Shown here: positions 16,761 to 27,399 of the stretch, one piece after another | Numbering within the stretch: position 1 is the first letter of the stretch | How the letters are laid out: each line of letters opens with the position of its first letter | From: Rubrivivax sp. | Lineage (GTDB): Bacteria > Pseudomonadota > Gammaproteobacteria > Burkholderiales > Burkholderiaceae_C | Assembly (NCBI GenBank): GCA_016719535.1 | Contig: JADJYX010000013.1 | Span: 124,001-188,000, forward strand | Length of the DNA: 64,000 nt | Reading direction: 5' to 3' | Program-made: the position numbers and the translations under genes | The notes under the pieces: generated by a model | Database searches by the model: none | Told to the model about the DNA's origin: nothing | What the model saw: only the letters and a program-made list of their open reading frames with translations

Positions 16761-17726
16761 ATGATCAGCATCGTCGCCGTCACCGCCCCGTTCTTCGCCC
16801 TCGTGCTGTGCGGCTGGCTGGCGGCGCAGCGGCGCGTGCTGCCGGAAGCAGCGATCCCCGGGCTCAATGCCTTCGTGCTGTATTTCGCGCTGCCGTGCAT
16901 GCTGTTCCGCTTCGGCGCCGGCACGCCGGTGCTGCAGACGCTCAACCCGACCATCCTGGCCGTCTACCTGCTGTGCGCGGCGCTGGTCGTGGCGCTGACG
17001 ATCGCGCTGACGATCGGCCCCGCGGTGCCGCTGAAGGAGGCCGCCTTCGGCGCGCTGGTGGCCGCCTTCCCCAATACCGGCTTCATGGGCGTGCCGCTGC
17101 TGGTGGCGCTGCTGGGCCCGGCGGCTGCCGGGCCGACGATCAGCGTGCTCACGGCCGACCTCGTCGTCACCACCACCGCCTGCCTGGCGGTGGCCGAGGC
17201 GCAGGGGTCGGGCGGCCAGGGCCTGTGGCGATCGGCGCGCCGCATCCTGCTCGGCGTGGCGAAGAATCCGATGCCCTGGGCGATCGCGCTCGGCGCCACC
17301 TTCTCGGCCATGGGCTGGCAGCTGTGGGGCCCGGCCGATGCGGTGGTGAAGATGCTGGCCGATGCCGCCAGCCCGGTGGCGCTGTTCACCATCGGCGCCG
17401 TGCTGTGGCGCGCCGGCCGCCATGCGCACACGCGCACGCCGCCCGGGCGCTACCTGCCGGTGGCGGCGATCAAGCTGCTGCTGCACCCGCTGCTGCTGCT
17501 GGGCCTGGGCCTGGCGGCGCAGGCGCTGGGCGCACCGCTGGACGACTTTGCGCTGATGGTCATCGTGCTGGTGGCGGCGCTGCCCAGCGCCAGCAACGTG
17601 GCCATCCTGGCCGAGCGCTACGGCGCCGATACCGGGCGCGTGGCGCGCATCATCATGAGCTCGACGGTGGCGGCCTTCGTCACCTTCACCGCCGTGGCCT
17701 GGTTGTCTGGCGTGCGGCCCGCATAG
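16761..17726 (+). CDS. Auxin efflux carrier (AEC) family transporter
   Basis: 321 aa, about ten membrane helices in two halves. Family features are the N-terminal LNAFVLYFALPCMLFRF, the mid-protein AAFPNTGFMGVPLLVALLG with the crossover Asn/Pro, and the repeat-like ALPSASNVAILAERYG near the end. Bacterial members export or exchange small organic acids such as malonate or malate; the substrate here is unknown. The ATG at 16761 starts directly with a membrane helix. A LysR regulator follows on the same strand after 37 bp. Confidence 0.88.
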   Translation: MISIVAVTAPFFALVLCGWLAAQRRVLPEAAIPGLNAFVLYFALPCMLFRFGAGTPVLQTLNPTILAVYLLCAALVVALTIALTIGPAVPLKEAAFGALVAAFPNTGFMGVPLLVALLGPAAAGPTISVLTADLVVTTTACLAVAEAQGSGGQGLWRSARRILLGVAKNPMPWAIALGATFSAMGWQLWGPADAVVKMLADAASPVALFTIGAVLWRAGRHAHTRTPPGRYLPVAAIKLLLHPLLLLGLGLAAQALGAPLDDFALMVIVLVAALPSASNVAILAERYGADTGRVARIIMSSTVAAFVTFTAVAWLSGVRPA

Positions 17727-17763
17727 CCCATCCGCCACCGCGGCGCGTGCAGAATCGCGCCGC

Positions 17764-18681
17764 ATGTCGTCGCACGTCACCCTGCGGCAGTTCCGCTATT
17801 TCATCGCCGTGGCCGAGGCCGGCTCGGTGGCGGCAGCCTCGCGGGTGCTGAGCATCGCGCAGAGCGCGGTCACCAAGAGCATGCAGGAGCTCGAGGACGA
17901 GCTCGGGCAGCGGCTGTTCGAGCGCAGCCCGCGCGGCATCGCGCTGACACCGCAGGGCCACCGCTTCCTGGCCGGTGCGCGGCGCGTCATCGGCGCCGTG
18001 GCCGAGGCCACGCGGCTGCAGCGCGGCGACGAGGCCGGCGGCCTGGTCGGCCAGCTGGCCATCGGCGTCACCAGCCTGGTGGCCGGCTACTACCTCAGCG
18101 AGCGGCTGTCGCGCTACCGGCGCGCCTGCCCCGGCGTCAGCGTGCAGGTGGTGGAGGAGACGCCGACCTTCCTGGAGCACCTGCTGATCAATGGCGAGAT
18201 CGACGTCGCGCTGATGGTCTGCAATGCGCTGGGTGACCCGCAGGCGCTGGTGGTGGAGACGCTGACGCGCAGCCCCAGCCGCGTGTGGCTGGCCTCCGAC
18301 CACCCGCTGGCCGCGCAGGACGACGTGAGCCTGGCCGAATGCGCGGCGCACGACCAGGTGGTGCTGGAGGCCGACCGCATCGACGACCTGATGCGCGCCG
18401 CCTGGGCGCGCCACCAGCTCAAGCCGCGCACGCTGCTGCGCAGCGCCTCGCTGGAGGCGGTGCGCTCGCTGGTCGGTGCCGGCGTCGGCCTGACCGTGCT
18501 GCCCGACTTCCTGTACCGCCCGTGGACGCTGGATGCCGAGCATGTGGACGTGCGCCCGCTGCGCGACGAGCTGCCCACCGTCGACGTGGGGCTGGTGTGG
18601 CGGCGCGGGCTGGCGCTCAAGCCCGCGGTCGGCGAATTCATCGAGCTGGCGCGCGAATCGTCGCGCGGGCGCCGGGCCTGA
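17764..18681 (+). CDS. LysR-family transcriptional regulator
   Basis: 305 aa. A winged helix-turn-helix occupies residues 5-65 (LRQFRYFIAVAEAGSVAAASRVLSIAQSAVTKSMQELE), with the family's typical LFERSPRGIALTPQG. Residues about 95-300 form the periplasmic-binding-like effector domain (LAIGVTSLVAGYYL). It is codirectional with the upstream carrier gene, so it may regulate that gene, but LysR proteins more often control a divergent neighbour, and here the downstream side holds only gene remnants. The inducer is unknown. Confidence 0.9.
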   Translation: MSSHVTLRQFRYFIAVAEAGSVAAASRVLSIAQSAVTKSMQELEDELGQRLFERSPRGIALTPQGHRFLAGARRVIGAVAEATRLQRGDEAGGLVGQLAIGVTSLVAGYYLSERLSRYRRACPGVSVQVVEETPTFLEHLLINGEIDVALMVCNALGDPQALVVETLTRSPSRVWLASDHPLAAQDDVSLAECAAHDQVVLEADRIDDLMRAAWARHQLKPRTLLRSASLEAVRSLVGAGVGLTVLPDFLYRPWTLDAEHVDVRPLRDELPTVDVGLVWRRGLALKPAVGEFIELARESSRGRRA

Positions 18682-18687
18682 ATTTCG

Positions 18688-19128
18688 TCACGCCACCACG
18701 AAGGCCCACAGCCACAGCAGCGTCCACACGGCCGCGCCCGCGCAGACGACGATGACCGCGCGGCGCGCAGGTCCCCGCAGCCGAAGTGCCAGCCCACCAG
18801 CGGCAGGCCGGCGCCGGCCGGCGGCGTGGCGGTGAGCGCGGCCGCGGCCGCGCCCATCAGCGCATGCATCACGCCGCGCAGCAGGCTGCCGGTGTTGTGG
18901 TGCGAGCCCTGCCCCAGTGCCGCCTGCAACGGGATGCAGCCAGCCTCGAAGCCGCCGGTGGCCATCAGCGTCCACATCAGCACGCTTGCCGCGCAGCGTG
19001 CGCTCGTCGACGCCCAGGGCGAACAGCGCGGGCAGCGGGCCAGCATCAGCAGCGCGAAGGCCAGCAGCAGCGGCAGCGCGACCCGGCAAGGCAGCACCGG
19101 CCCACCCTGTCGGTGACACCGCCGGTCT
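18688..19128 (-). pseudogene. Remnant of an unidentified membrane-protein gene
   Basis: Read leftward, hydrophobic segments appear in two alternating frames: ALPLLLAFALLMLA, then LPALFALGVDERTLRGK in a second frame, then back to VLMWTLMATGGFEAGCIPL...LLRGVMHALMGAAAAAL, and finally RAVIVVCAGAAVWTLLWLWAF in the second frame before a stop at 18688. At least three frame changes are needed to join them, and no start codon or ribosome site is visible. I cannot name the family. It looks like a decayed integral membrane protein gene, although clustered sequencing errors would give the same picture. Confidence 0.5.
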
Positions 19129-19134
19129 GCTGAC

Positions 19135-19370
19135 CGCGGTGGCGGCGCCGATGCGCTGGCGGCCTTGCGTGGCCAGGGTCTGGGTGATGTGCGCTTCGCG
19201 CTGCGCCGGCCGGGGCGCTTCCGGCTGATGTTCCGCGATGGCGTGCTGCACCCCGATGCCGACCTGCAGCGCCAGGCCAACGCCGCCTTCGAGGAACTGG
19301 CCGCCGGCGTGTACCGCGCCGCCGGCGGTGCCGGACGCCACGCTGGCCGGGCTCTTCCCGGTCAGAGGCG
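19135..19370 (+). pseudogene. C-terminal remnant of a TetR-family regulator (WHG-type ligand domain)
   Basis: One frame reads DALAALRGQGLGDVRFALRR then PGRFRLMFRDGVLHPDADLQ and AFEELAAGVYRA. This matches the start of the C-terminal WHG domain of TetR regulators (a fA-x-x-hP-x-x-frlMF pattern). No helix-turn-helix is found upstream in any frame, and the reading breaks near 19330. It is a headless fragment abutting the membrane-protein remnant on the opposite strand. The WHG assignment is motif-based. Confidence 0.5.
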
Positions 19371-19373
19371 ATC

Positions 19374-20813
19374 TCAGAGTCTGACCATCACGTGCCGCGG
19401 CACGGTGTAGTCCTCGAGCGCATACAGGCTCAGGTCCTTGCCGTAACCGCTGCTCTTCAGGCCGCCATGCGGCATCTCGTTGACGAGCATGAAGTGGGTG
19501 TTGATCCAGGTGCAGCCGTACTGCAGCTTGCGCGCCACCTGCATCGCGCGCCCCACGTCCTGCGTCCACACGCTGCTGGCCAGGCCGTAGTCGCTGTCGT
19601 TGGCCCAGGCGATGGCCTGCTCGGCGTCGGTGAAGCGCGTGACGCTGACCACCGGGCCGAAGACCTCGCGCTTGACGATCTCGTCCTCCTGGCGCGCGCC
19701 GGCGATCACCGTGGGCTCGTAGAAGAAGCCGCCGCCCGCGCGGATCTTGCCGCCGGCGGTGATCTCCATGTGGCCCGCCATCTGCGCACGTTCGACGAAG
19801 CTGGCGACGCGGTTGCGCTGGCGTTCGCTGATCAGCGGGCCGATCTCCACACCCTCTTCGTCCTGCAGGCCGGCCTTGATCGACTTCACCGCGCTCGACA
19901 GGTCGGCCACGAGCTTGTCGTGCACCTTGGCGCCGGCATAGACGCGGCAGGCCGCGGTGCAGTCCTGGCCGGCGTTGTAGTAGCCGAAGGTGCGCAGGCC
20001 CTCGACCACCGCCGCCACGTCGGCGTCGTCGAAGACGATCACCGGCGCCTTGCCGCCCAGTTCCAGGTGCGTGCGCTTGAGCGTGCCGCTGGCTGCCTGC
20101 AGGATCTTGCGGCCGGTGGCCACGTCACCGGTCAGGCTGACCATCGCCACCTTGGGATGCTCGACCAGCGGCTGGCCGACCGACGCGCCGCGGCCGGTGA
20201 CGACGTTGAAGACGCCCTTGGGAAAGATGTCGGCCGCCACCTGGGCCAGGCGCAGTGCCGTCAGCGGCGTCTGCTCGCTGGGCTTGAGCACCACCGTATT
20301 GCCCGCGGCGAGCGCCGGCGCGATCTTCCACGCCGCCATCATCAGCGGGTAGTTCCAGGGCGCGATCGAGCCGACCACGCCCACCGGGTCGCGGCGGATG
20401 AAGCTGGTGTGGCCGGCCAGGTATTCGCCGCCCAGCGGGCCGGTCAACGTTCGACACGCGCCGGCGAAGAAGCGCAAGACATCGGCCACCGCCGGGATCT
20501 CGTCACCCAGCGCGCGGGCATAGGGCTTGCCGCAATTGAGCGACTCCAGCCGCGCAAAGCCCTCGGCGTCGGCTTCGATGGCGTCGGCCAGCTTCAGCAG
20601 CGCACGCATGCGTTCCATCGGCGTGCTGTCGCGCCAGCCGTCGAAGGCACGGTGCGCCGCCGAGACCGCCTTGTGCAGCTGCTCGGCCGAGGCCTCCTTG
20701 ACCTCGACCAGCAGCGCGCCGGTGGCGGGGTTGAGCACGCGCTCGGCCTCGCCCTCGCCAGGCACGAAGGCGCCGTCGATGAACAGCTCGGTGGGAAGGG
20801 TCGGCTCGGTCAT
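19374..20813 (-). CDS. Aldehyde dehydrogenase, aminobutyraldehyde/betaine-aldehyde type (PatD/YdcW-like)
   Basis: 479 aa, usual length for the family. The active site is complete: [12 protein letters not shown] (149-160), nucleotide-binding [11 protein letters not shown], general base E251 in HLELGGKAP, and nucleophile C285 in [11 protein letters not shown]. It probably oxidises 4-aminobutyraldehyde from putrescine to GABA. The support is context: it is the last gene of a polyamine-type ABC transporter operon, in the order of E. coli ydcSTUVW, where ydcW (patD) is this enzyme. The motifs alone cannot exclude betaine aldehyde or another amino-aldehyde. Confidence 0.88.
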   Translation of the reverse strand: MTEPTLPTELFIDGAFVPGEGEAERVLNPATGALLVEVKEASAEQLHKAVSAAHRAFDGWRDSTPMERMRALLKLADAIEADAEGFARLESLNCGKPYARALGDEIPAVADVLRFFAGACRTLTGPLGGEYLAGHTSFIRRDPVGVVGSIAPWNYPLMMAAWKIAPALAAGNTVVLKPSEQTPLTALRLAQVAADIFPKGVFNVVTGRGASVGQPLVEHPKVAMVSLTGDVATGRKILQAASGTLKRTHLELGGKAPVIVFDDADVAAVVEGLRTFGYYNAGQDCTAACRVYAGAKVHDKLVADLSSAVKSIKAGLQDEEGVEIGPLISERQRNRVASFVERAQMAGHMEITAGGKIRAGGGFFYEPTVIAGARQEDEIVKREVFGPVVSVTRFTDAEQAIAWANDSDYGLASSVWTQDVGRAMQVARKLQYGCTWINTHFMLVNEMPHGGLKSSGYGKDLSLYALEDYTVPRHVMVRL

Positions 20814-20824
20814 GGCAGTCTCCT

Positions 20825-21685
20825 CTAACGTTGATGCGGCTCGTCGGCCCGCGTGAGCAGGTAGGCCGCGAGGATGGGCACGAAGGTCAGCGCGATGATC
20901 ACCACCGCGACGACATTGGTGACCGGGCGCTGCCGCGGGCGGATCAGCTCCTGCAGCATCCAGATCGGCAGCGTGGTCTGCTGGCCGGCGGTGAAGGTGG
21001 TGACGATGACCTCGTCGAAGCTGAGCGCGAAGGCCAGCAGCGCGCCGGCCAGCAGCGCCGAGCCCAGCTGCGGCAGCACGATGTGGCGCAGCGTCTGGAA
21101 ACCGTCGGCGCCGAGGTCCATGCTGGCCTCGATCAGGTTGGGGTTGAGGCGCCGCAGCCGCGCCACCGCGTTGTTGAAGACGACGACGACGCAGAAGGTG
21201 GCGTGGCCGATGACGATGGTCCAGAAGCTGAACGGGATCTGCAGCGTGTGATAGCCGCTGCGCAGCGCGATGCCGGTGATGACGCCCGGCAGCGCGATCG
21301 GCAGGATGAAGAGCAGCGAGATGGCGTCGCGGCCGAAGAATCTCGCGCGCGCCAGCGCGCCGGCGGCCAGCGTGCCGAGCACCAGGGCGATCGCCGTCGA
21401 CCAGGCCGCGACCTCGAAGCTGAGCCGGATCGCGGCCCACACGTCCTCGCGCTCCCAGGCGACGCCGAACCAGCGGATCGTCAGCTCGGGCGGCGGGAAG
21501 ACATAACTCTTGTCCTCGGCGCTGAAGGCATACAGCACGATCAGCGCCAGCGGCACGTGCAGGAACAGCACCACGGCCCAGGCCGATGCGGTCAGCAGCC
21601 TGGCCCGCGGGCGAGCACGCCCGCGGGCCTTCGACAGGCTCTTGCGAGTCCGCAGGGACTCGCTCGGTCCAGTCTCAGAGCGCAT
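20825..21685 (-). CDS. Polyamine-type ABC transporter permease (YdcV/PotC-like)
   Basis: 286 aa, six membrane helices. The inner-membrane component signature for coupling to the ATPase is [22 protein letters not shown]. The N-terminus has a basic run before the first helix. The ATG at 21685 lies 11 bp inside the upstream permease gene, a tight overlap typical of one operon. The protein pairs with the other permease to form the channel for a putrescine- or spermidine-like substrate. Confidence 0.88.
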   Translation of the reverse strand: MRSETGPSESLRTRKSLSKARGRARPRARLLTASAWAVVLFLHVPLALIVLYAFSAEDKSYVFPPPELTIRWFGVAWEREDVWAAIRLSFEVAAWSTAIALVLGTLAAGALARARFFGRDAISLLFILPIALPGVITGIALRSGYHTLQIPFSFWTIVIGHATFCVVVVFNNAVARLRRLNPNLIEASMDLGADGFQTLRHIVLPQLGSALLAGALLAFALSFDEVIVTTFTAGQQTTLPIWMLQELIRPRQRPVTNVVAVVIIALTFVPILAAYLLTRADEPHQR

Positions 21686-22616
21686 CGAACGCTCCCCGCC
21701 GCTTGGCAAACCACAGGTAAAGGCCAATGGCGACGATGGGCACCAGCGAGAACGCGGCCGCGAACGGGATGTTGCCGGCCACGCCCTGCTGGCGGTAGAT
21801 GACCTGGCCGATGTAGAGCGTGCTGTCGCCGATGACCTGCGGGATGATGTAGTCGCCCAAAGTGAGGCTGAAGGTGAAGATCGACCCCGCGGCCACGCCC
21901 GGCATCGCCAGCGGCAGCACCACGCGGCGGAAGGTGGTGGCCGGGTGCGCGCCGAGGTCGGCGCTGGCCTCGAGGGTGCTGGCCGGGATGCGTTCGATCG
22001 CCGCCACCAGCGGCAGGATCATGAACGGCAGCCACATGTAGACGAAGACGACGAAGGTGCCGAAGGTCGAGAAGCTCAAGGACGGCCCGCCGATCAGCGG
22101 CGTGGCCAGCAGCGCCTCGACCAACCTCGTCAGGTGCAGTTGCTGCGCCGCCCAGTTGATCGCGCCTTCCTTGGCCAGCAGCAGCTTCCAGGCGTACAGG
22201 CGCACGAGGTAGCTGCTCCACAGCGGCAGCATCACCGCGATGTACAGCAGCGCCTTGGTCGCGCCGCCGCTGCGCGCCATCACCAGCGCCACCGGAAAGG
22301 CCAGCACGGTGCAGGCCAGCGTGACGGCGATGGCCATGCCGATCGAGCGCCGCGCGGCGTCGAGGTTGGCGGGCTCCAGCAGCGCGATGAAGTTGGAGAC
22401 GCCGACTTCGCGCACCACCTGGCCGGTAAAGTCGTCGAGCCGGAAGAAGGCATTGGCCAGCAGCGCCAGCAGGCTGCCCAGGTAGATGACGCCGAACCAC
22501 AGCAGCGGCGGCGCCAGCAGCGCCAGCAGCAGCAGGCCGCGGCGCGTATGGAGCAGGTCGGACGCACGTCGGCGCAGCGTGGGCGGCGGCAGCGGCGCCA
22601 GCGCGAGCGCGTTCAT
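21675..22616 (-). CDS. Polyamine-type ABC transporter permease (YdcU/PotB-like)
   Basis: 313 aa, six membrane helices. The coupling motif is EASADLGAHPATTFRRVVLPLAMPG, and the family also shows LTLGDYIIPQVIG just after it. The start at 22616 overlaps the stop of the ATPase gene by 4 bp (ATGA), so translation is coupled. Partner of the YdcV-like permease downstream. Confidence 0.9.
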   Translation of the reverse strand: MNALALAPLPPPTLRRRASDLLHTRRGLLLLALLAPPLLWFGVIYLGSLLALLANAFFRLDDFTGQVVREVGVSNFIALLEPANLDAARRSIGMAIAVTLACTVLAFPVALVMARSGGATKALLYIAVMLPLWSSYLVRLYAWKLLLAKEGAINWAAQQLHLTRLVEALLATPLIGGPSLSFSTFGTFVVFVYMWLPFMILPLVAAIERIPASTLEASADLGAHPATTFRRVVLPLAMPGVAAGSIFTFSLTLGDYIIPQVIGDSTLYIGQVIYRQQGVAGNIPFAAAFSLVPIVAIGLYLWFAKRRGAFDAL

Positions 22617-23617
22617 GGCGACAGCGGGTGCACCGCACGTTCGTCCCAGTGCAGGTGCACCGCGCGCCCGGCTTCGGGCGGTGCCACACCCGGCTCGGCG
22701 GGCAGGTCGGCCTGCAGCAGCGTGCCGCCGATGTCGACCTTCAGGCGCGTGAAGGCGCCGAAATACTGCACCTCGGCCACCGTGCCGCTGGCGCGGGCGC
22801 CGGCCGGCTCGCGCAGTCGGATGCGCTCGGGCCGCAGCATGGCGCCGGCGTGGCCGGTCAGCCGCCGCGCGGCCTCGCCTTCCAGCACGTTGGCAGCGCC
22901 GACAAACTGCGCGACGAAACGCGTCGCCGGGGTGTCGTAGACCTGCGCCGGCGTGCCCACCTGCTCCAGCCGGCCGGCGTGGAAGACGCCGATGCGGTCG
23001 CTCATCGACAGCGCTTCGTGCTGGTCGTGGGTGATGAAGAGGAAGGTGATGCCCAGCCGGCGCTGCAGCGCCTTGAGCTCGCTCTGCATCTGCTCGCGCA
23101 GCTTGAGGTCGAGCGCGCCCAGCGGCTCGTCGAGCAGCAGCACCTGCGGCTGGCCGACCAGCGCGCGCGCCAGCGCCACGCGCTGCCGCTGCCCGCCCGA
23201 GAGCTGCGCCGGCCGCCGCTCGCCGACGCCGGGCAGCTGCACCAATGCCAGCAGCTCGTCGGCCTTTCTCGCACGTTCGCCCTTGGCCACGCCACGCACC
23301 ATCAGCGGGTAGGCGACGTTGTCGCGGATGCTCATGTGCGGGAACAGCGCGTAGTCCTGAAACACCGTATTCACCGGCCGCAGGTAGGGCGGCTGCTGCG
23401 TGACGTCGGCATCGCCGATGCGGATGCGGCCGGCCGTGGGCAGCGTGAAGCCGCCGATCATGCGCAGGCAGGTCGTCTTGCCCGAGCCCGAAGGCCCGAG
23501 CAGGGTGAAGAACTCGCCCGCCTCGATCGTCAGGCTGACGCGGTCCACGGCGCGCACGGCCGCGGCACCGCTGCCGAAGACGCACTCGACGTCTTCGAGC
23601 TGGACGGCCGCCGTCAT
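22613..23617 (-). CDS. Polyamine-type ABC transporter ATP-binding protein (YdcT/PotA-like)
   Basis: 334 aa. Walker A GPSGSGKT is at 41-48, the Q-loop at VFQDYALFPHMS, signature LSGGQ at 139-143, Walker B VLLLDEP just after 159, and the H-loop at FLFITHDQHEAL. Residues about 245-330 form a TOBE domain, as in PotA. It drives import by the two downstream permeases. It starts 15 bp after the binding-protein gene. Confidence 0.92.
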   Translation of the reverse strand: MTAAVQLEDVECVFGSGAAAVRAVDRVSLTIEAGEFFTLLGPSGSGKTTCLRMIGGFTLPTAGRIRIGDADVTQQPPYLRPVNTVFQDYALFPHMSIRDNVAYPLMVRGVAKGERARKADELLALVQLPGVGERRPAQLSGGQRQRVALARALVGQPQVLLLDEPLGALDLKLREQMQSELKALQRRLGITFLFITHDQHEALSMSDRIGVFHAGRLEQVGTPAQVYDTPATRFVAQFVGAANVLEGEAARRLTGHAGAMLRPERIRLREPAGARASGTVAEVQYFGAFTRLKVDIGGTLLQADLPAEPGVAPPEAGRAVHLHWDERAVHPLSP

Positions 23618-23632
23618 CGGTTCAGCGCGGGA

Positions 23633-24802
23633 TCAACGCCCGCCCAGCACGGCGATGTAGTCCGACGCCCACTTGTGATACGGCACGCAGGCATTGTTCT
23701 GGCTCTTGCACTGCGTCACCGGCGTGCGCCAGAAGCTGATCTTCTCGAAGTCGTTGTAGCCCTGGCGCGCGCAGCCCTCGTCGGTCAGCAGCTTGTTGCC
23801 CTTGCAGGCCGCCGGTACCGCGGGCACCGAGCCGAACCAGGCCGCCAGGTCGCCCTGCAGCTTGGGGTTGAGCGAATGCTCGAGCCACAGGTAGGCGCAA
23901 TTCGGGTGCTTGGCCTCGGCGTGCAGCATCGTGCTGTCGGCCCAGCCGGTGGCGCCTTCGACCGGCACCACGGTGTCGATCGGCGCCTTCTTGCTGCGCA
24001 GGATGTTGGCCTGGAACTGCCAGCTGCCCGAGGCGACCACGCCCTCGTTGGTGAAGTCGTCGATCTGCACGAAGGCGTCGTGCCAGTATTTGCCCACCAG
24101 CTTGCGCTGGCCGCGCAGCAGTTCCAGCGCGGCCTTGTACTGGGCCTCGTTGAGCTCGTACGGGTCCTTGATGCCCAGGCCCGGGTTCTTCTTCATCAGG
24201 TACAGCGCCGCATCGGCGATATAGATCGGCCCGTCGAAGGCCTGCACGCGGCCCTTGTTGCTCTTGCCGTCGGGCAGCACGGTCTCCTCGAAGACGACGC
24301 TCCAGCTCGTGGGCTTGCTGTTGCCGAAGACCTTGGTGTTGAACATCAGCACGTTCCAGCCCCACTGGTAGGGCACGCCGTAATGCGTGTTGCCCTCGTA
24401 GTGCCAGGGCGCCTTCTGCAGCCGCGGGTCGATATTCTTGTAGCTGGGGATCAGGTTGACGTTGATCGGCTGCACCTTCTTGCCGCGGATCAGGCGCGTG
24501 GACGCATCGCCCGAGGCGGTGACGAGGTCGAAGCCGCCCTCGTTCATCAGCGCCACCATCTCGTCGCTGGTGCCGGCGGTCTTGACGTTGACCTTGCAGC
24601 CGGTCTTCTTCTCGAAATCGGTCACCCAGTCGAAATTCTTGTCGGTCGCGCCGCGCTCGATATAGCCCGGCCAGGCCACGATGTCGACCTGCCCCTCGCC
24701 CTTGCCGAGCTTGGCGAGCGGCGCCTTCTGCGCCGAGACGACGCCATGGGCGGCCAGCGCGGCCGCGGCCACGACCGCGAGAGTGGAAATGCTGCGGGAC
24801 AT
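23633..24802 (-). CDS. Periplasmic polyamine-type substrate-binding protein (YdcS/PotD-like)
   Basis: 389 aa. A Sec signal peptide (MSRSISTLAVVAAAALAAHGVVSA) leads to a type II periplasmic binding fold: GQVDIVAWPGYIERG, FEKKTGCKVNVKTAGTSDE, YGVPYQWGWNVLMFN. These are typical of PotD/PotF-like polyamine binders. The ATG at 24802 follows AGGAGG at ideal spacing, so an upstream in-frame GTG at 24820 is not used here. First gene of the leftward transporter operon. Putrescine is the likeliest ligand given the dehydrogenase at the operon end. Confidence 0.9.
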   Translation of the reverse strand: MSRSISTLAVVAAAALAAHGVVSAQKAPLAKLGKGEGQVDIVAWPGYIERGATDKNFDWVTDFEKKTGCKVNVKTAGTSDEMVALMNEGGFDLVTASGDASTRLIRGKKVQPINVNLIPSYKNIDPRLQKAPWHYEGNTHYGVPYQWGWNVLMFNTKVFGNSKPTSWSVVFEETVLPDGKSNKGRVQAFDGPIYIADAALYLMKKNPGLGIKDPYELNEAQYKAALELLRGQRKLVGKYWHDAFVQIDDFTNEGVVASGSWQFQANILRSKKAPIDTVVPVEGATGWADSTMLHAEAKHPNCAYLWLEHSLNPKLQGDLAAWFGSVPAVPAACKGNKLLTDEGCARQGYNDFEKISFWRTPVTQCKSQNNACVPYHKWASDYIAVLGGR

Positions 24803-24874
24803 GCTTCCTCCTGGTGACACGGGGTCGACGGAGCGCGCACGATAGGTGCCCGCCGCAGCAGCGTGAAATTCAAT

Positions 24875-24894
24875 CGATAGCGGCCGCGCTATCG
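24875..24894. promoter_or_regulatory. Perfect inverted repeat upstream of the polyamine operon
   Basis: CGATAGCG and CGCTATCG (8-bp perfect arms) flank the 4-base loop GCCG. The site is 45 bp past the end of priA and 73 bp before the binding-protein ATG, both read leftward. On that strand it is followed by ATTGAATTTC. It could be the priA terminator or an operator for the transporter operon; sequence alone does not decide. Confidence 0.5.
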
Positions 24895-24938
24895 CCGGTC
24901 GAGATATCGCGGTAAACCCGCAACCCGGCCCCGAGGGT

Positions 24939-26984
<2,046 letters not shown>

Positions 26985-27078
26985 CGCAGCCTCAACCCGG
27001 CAGGCGAAGTTGCATGCGATTCTTCGGAATCACCTCAGCGTTCACGCCTAAGCTCCTGATTCGAATCGACTTTTCAAG

Positions 27079-27289
27079 TCATCCACGGCCGCTGTGGATA
27101 ACATTGTGGGGAACATGCGGTCAGGCGCGCCAAGTGCTTGATTCTGCGATGCCCGGGCTGGATTGCCCGATTTCGCGGCAGCCAATCGGTACTCGAAAAA
27201 TCAAGGACTTAGCGCATATTCGGGATGATCCCGAGCGACGGTGCCCGGGCCAGCAGCCGCCGCGCCCCGGGACGGGAAACTGGGGATAA
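27079..27289. other. Candidate DnaA-box cluster in the priA-hemE spacer
   Basis: The 415-bp spacer (26985-27399) contains a perfect DnaA 9-mer in reverse orientation, TGTGGATAA (27093-27101). A two-mismatch copy TGTGGGGAA (27105-27113) lies exactly 12 bp further on. There is also a two-mismatch forward copy TCATCCACG (27079-27087) and a one-mismatch copy TGGGGATAA (27281-27289). The local sequence is clearly more AT-rich than the rest of the window. Nothing else recognisable lies in this spacer. Function (DnaA-regulated promoter, DnaA sink or origin-like element) is inference. Confidence 0.45.
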
Positions 27290-27399
27290 GTCAAGCCCTG
27301 GGCGCAGAAAATCACGTCTGGCGCGCCCCGGGCTTGGCGCGCGAAGTGACCACTGACGGCGCTGGGCCGAGGTGCACACCGCCAGCCGACGAGGCGCCG

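Noticed and set aside
27056..27075. GATTCGAATC as a tRNA T-arm
   Set aside because: No acceptor stem, anticodon arm or D-arm can be built around it.
27079..27289. Calling the priA-hemE spacer the chromosomal origin oriC
   Set aside because: Only one perfect box, no dnaA/dnaN/parAB nearby, and Burkholderiales origins sit at dnaA; kept only as a DnaA-box cluster.
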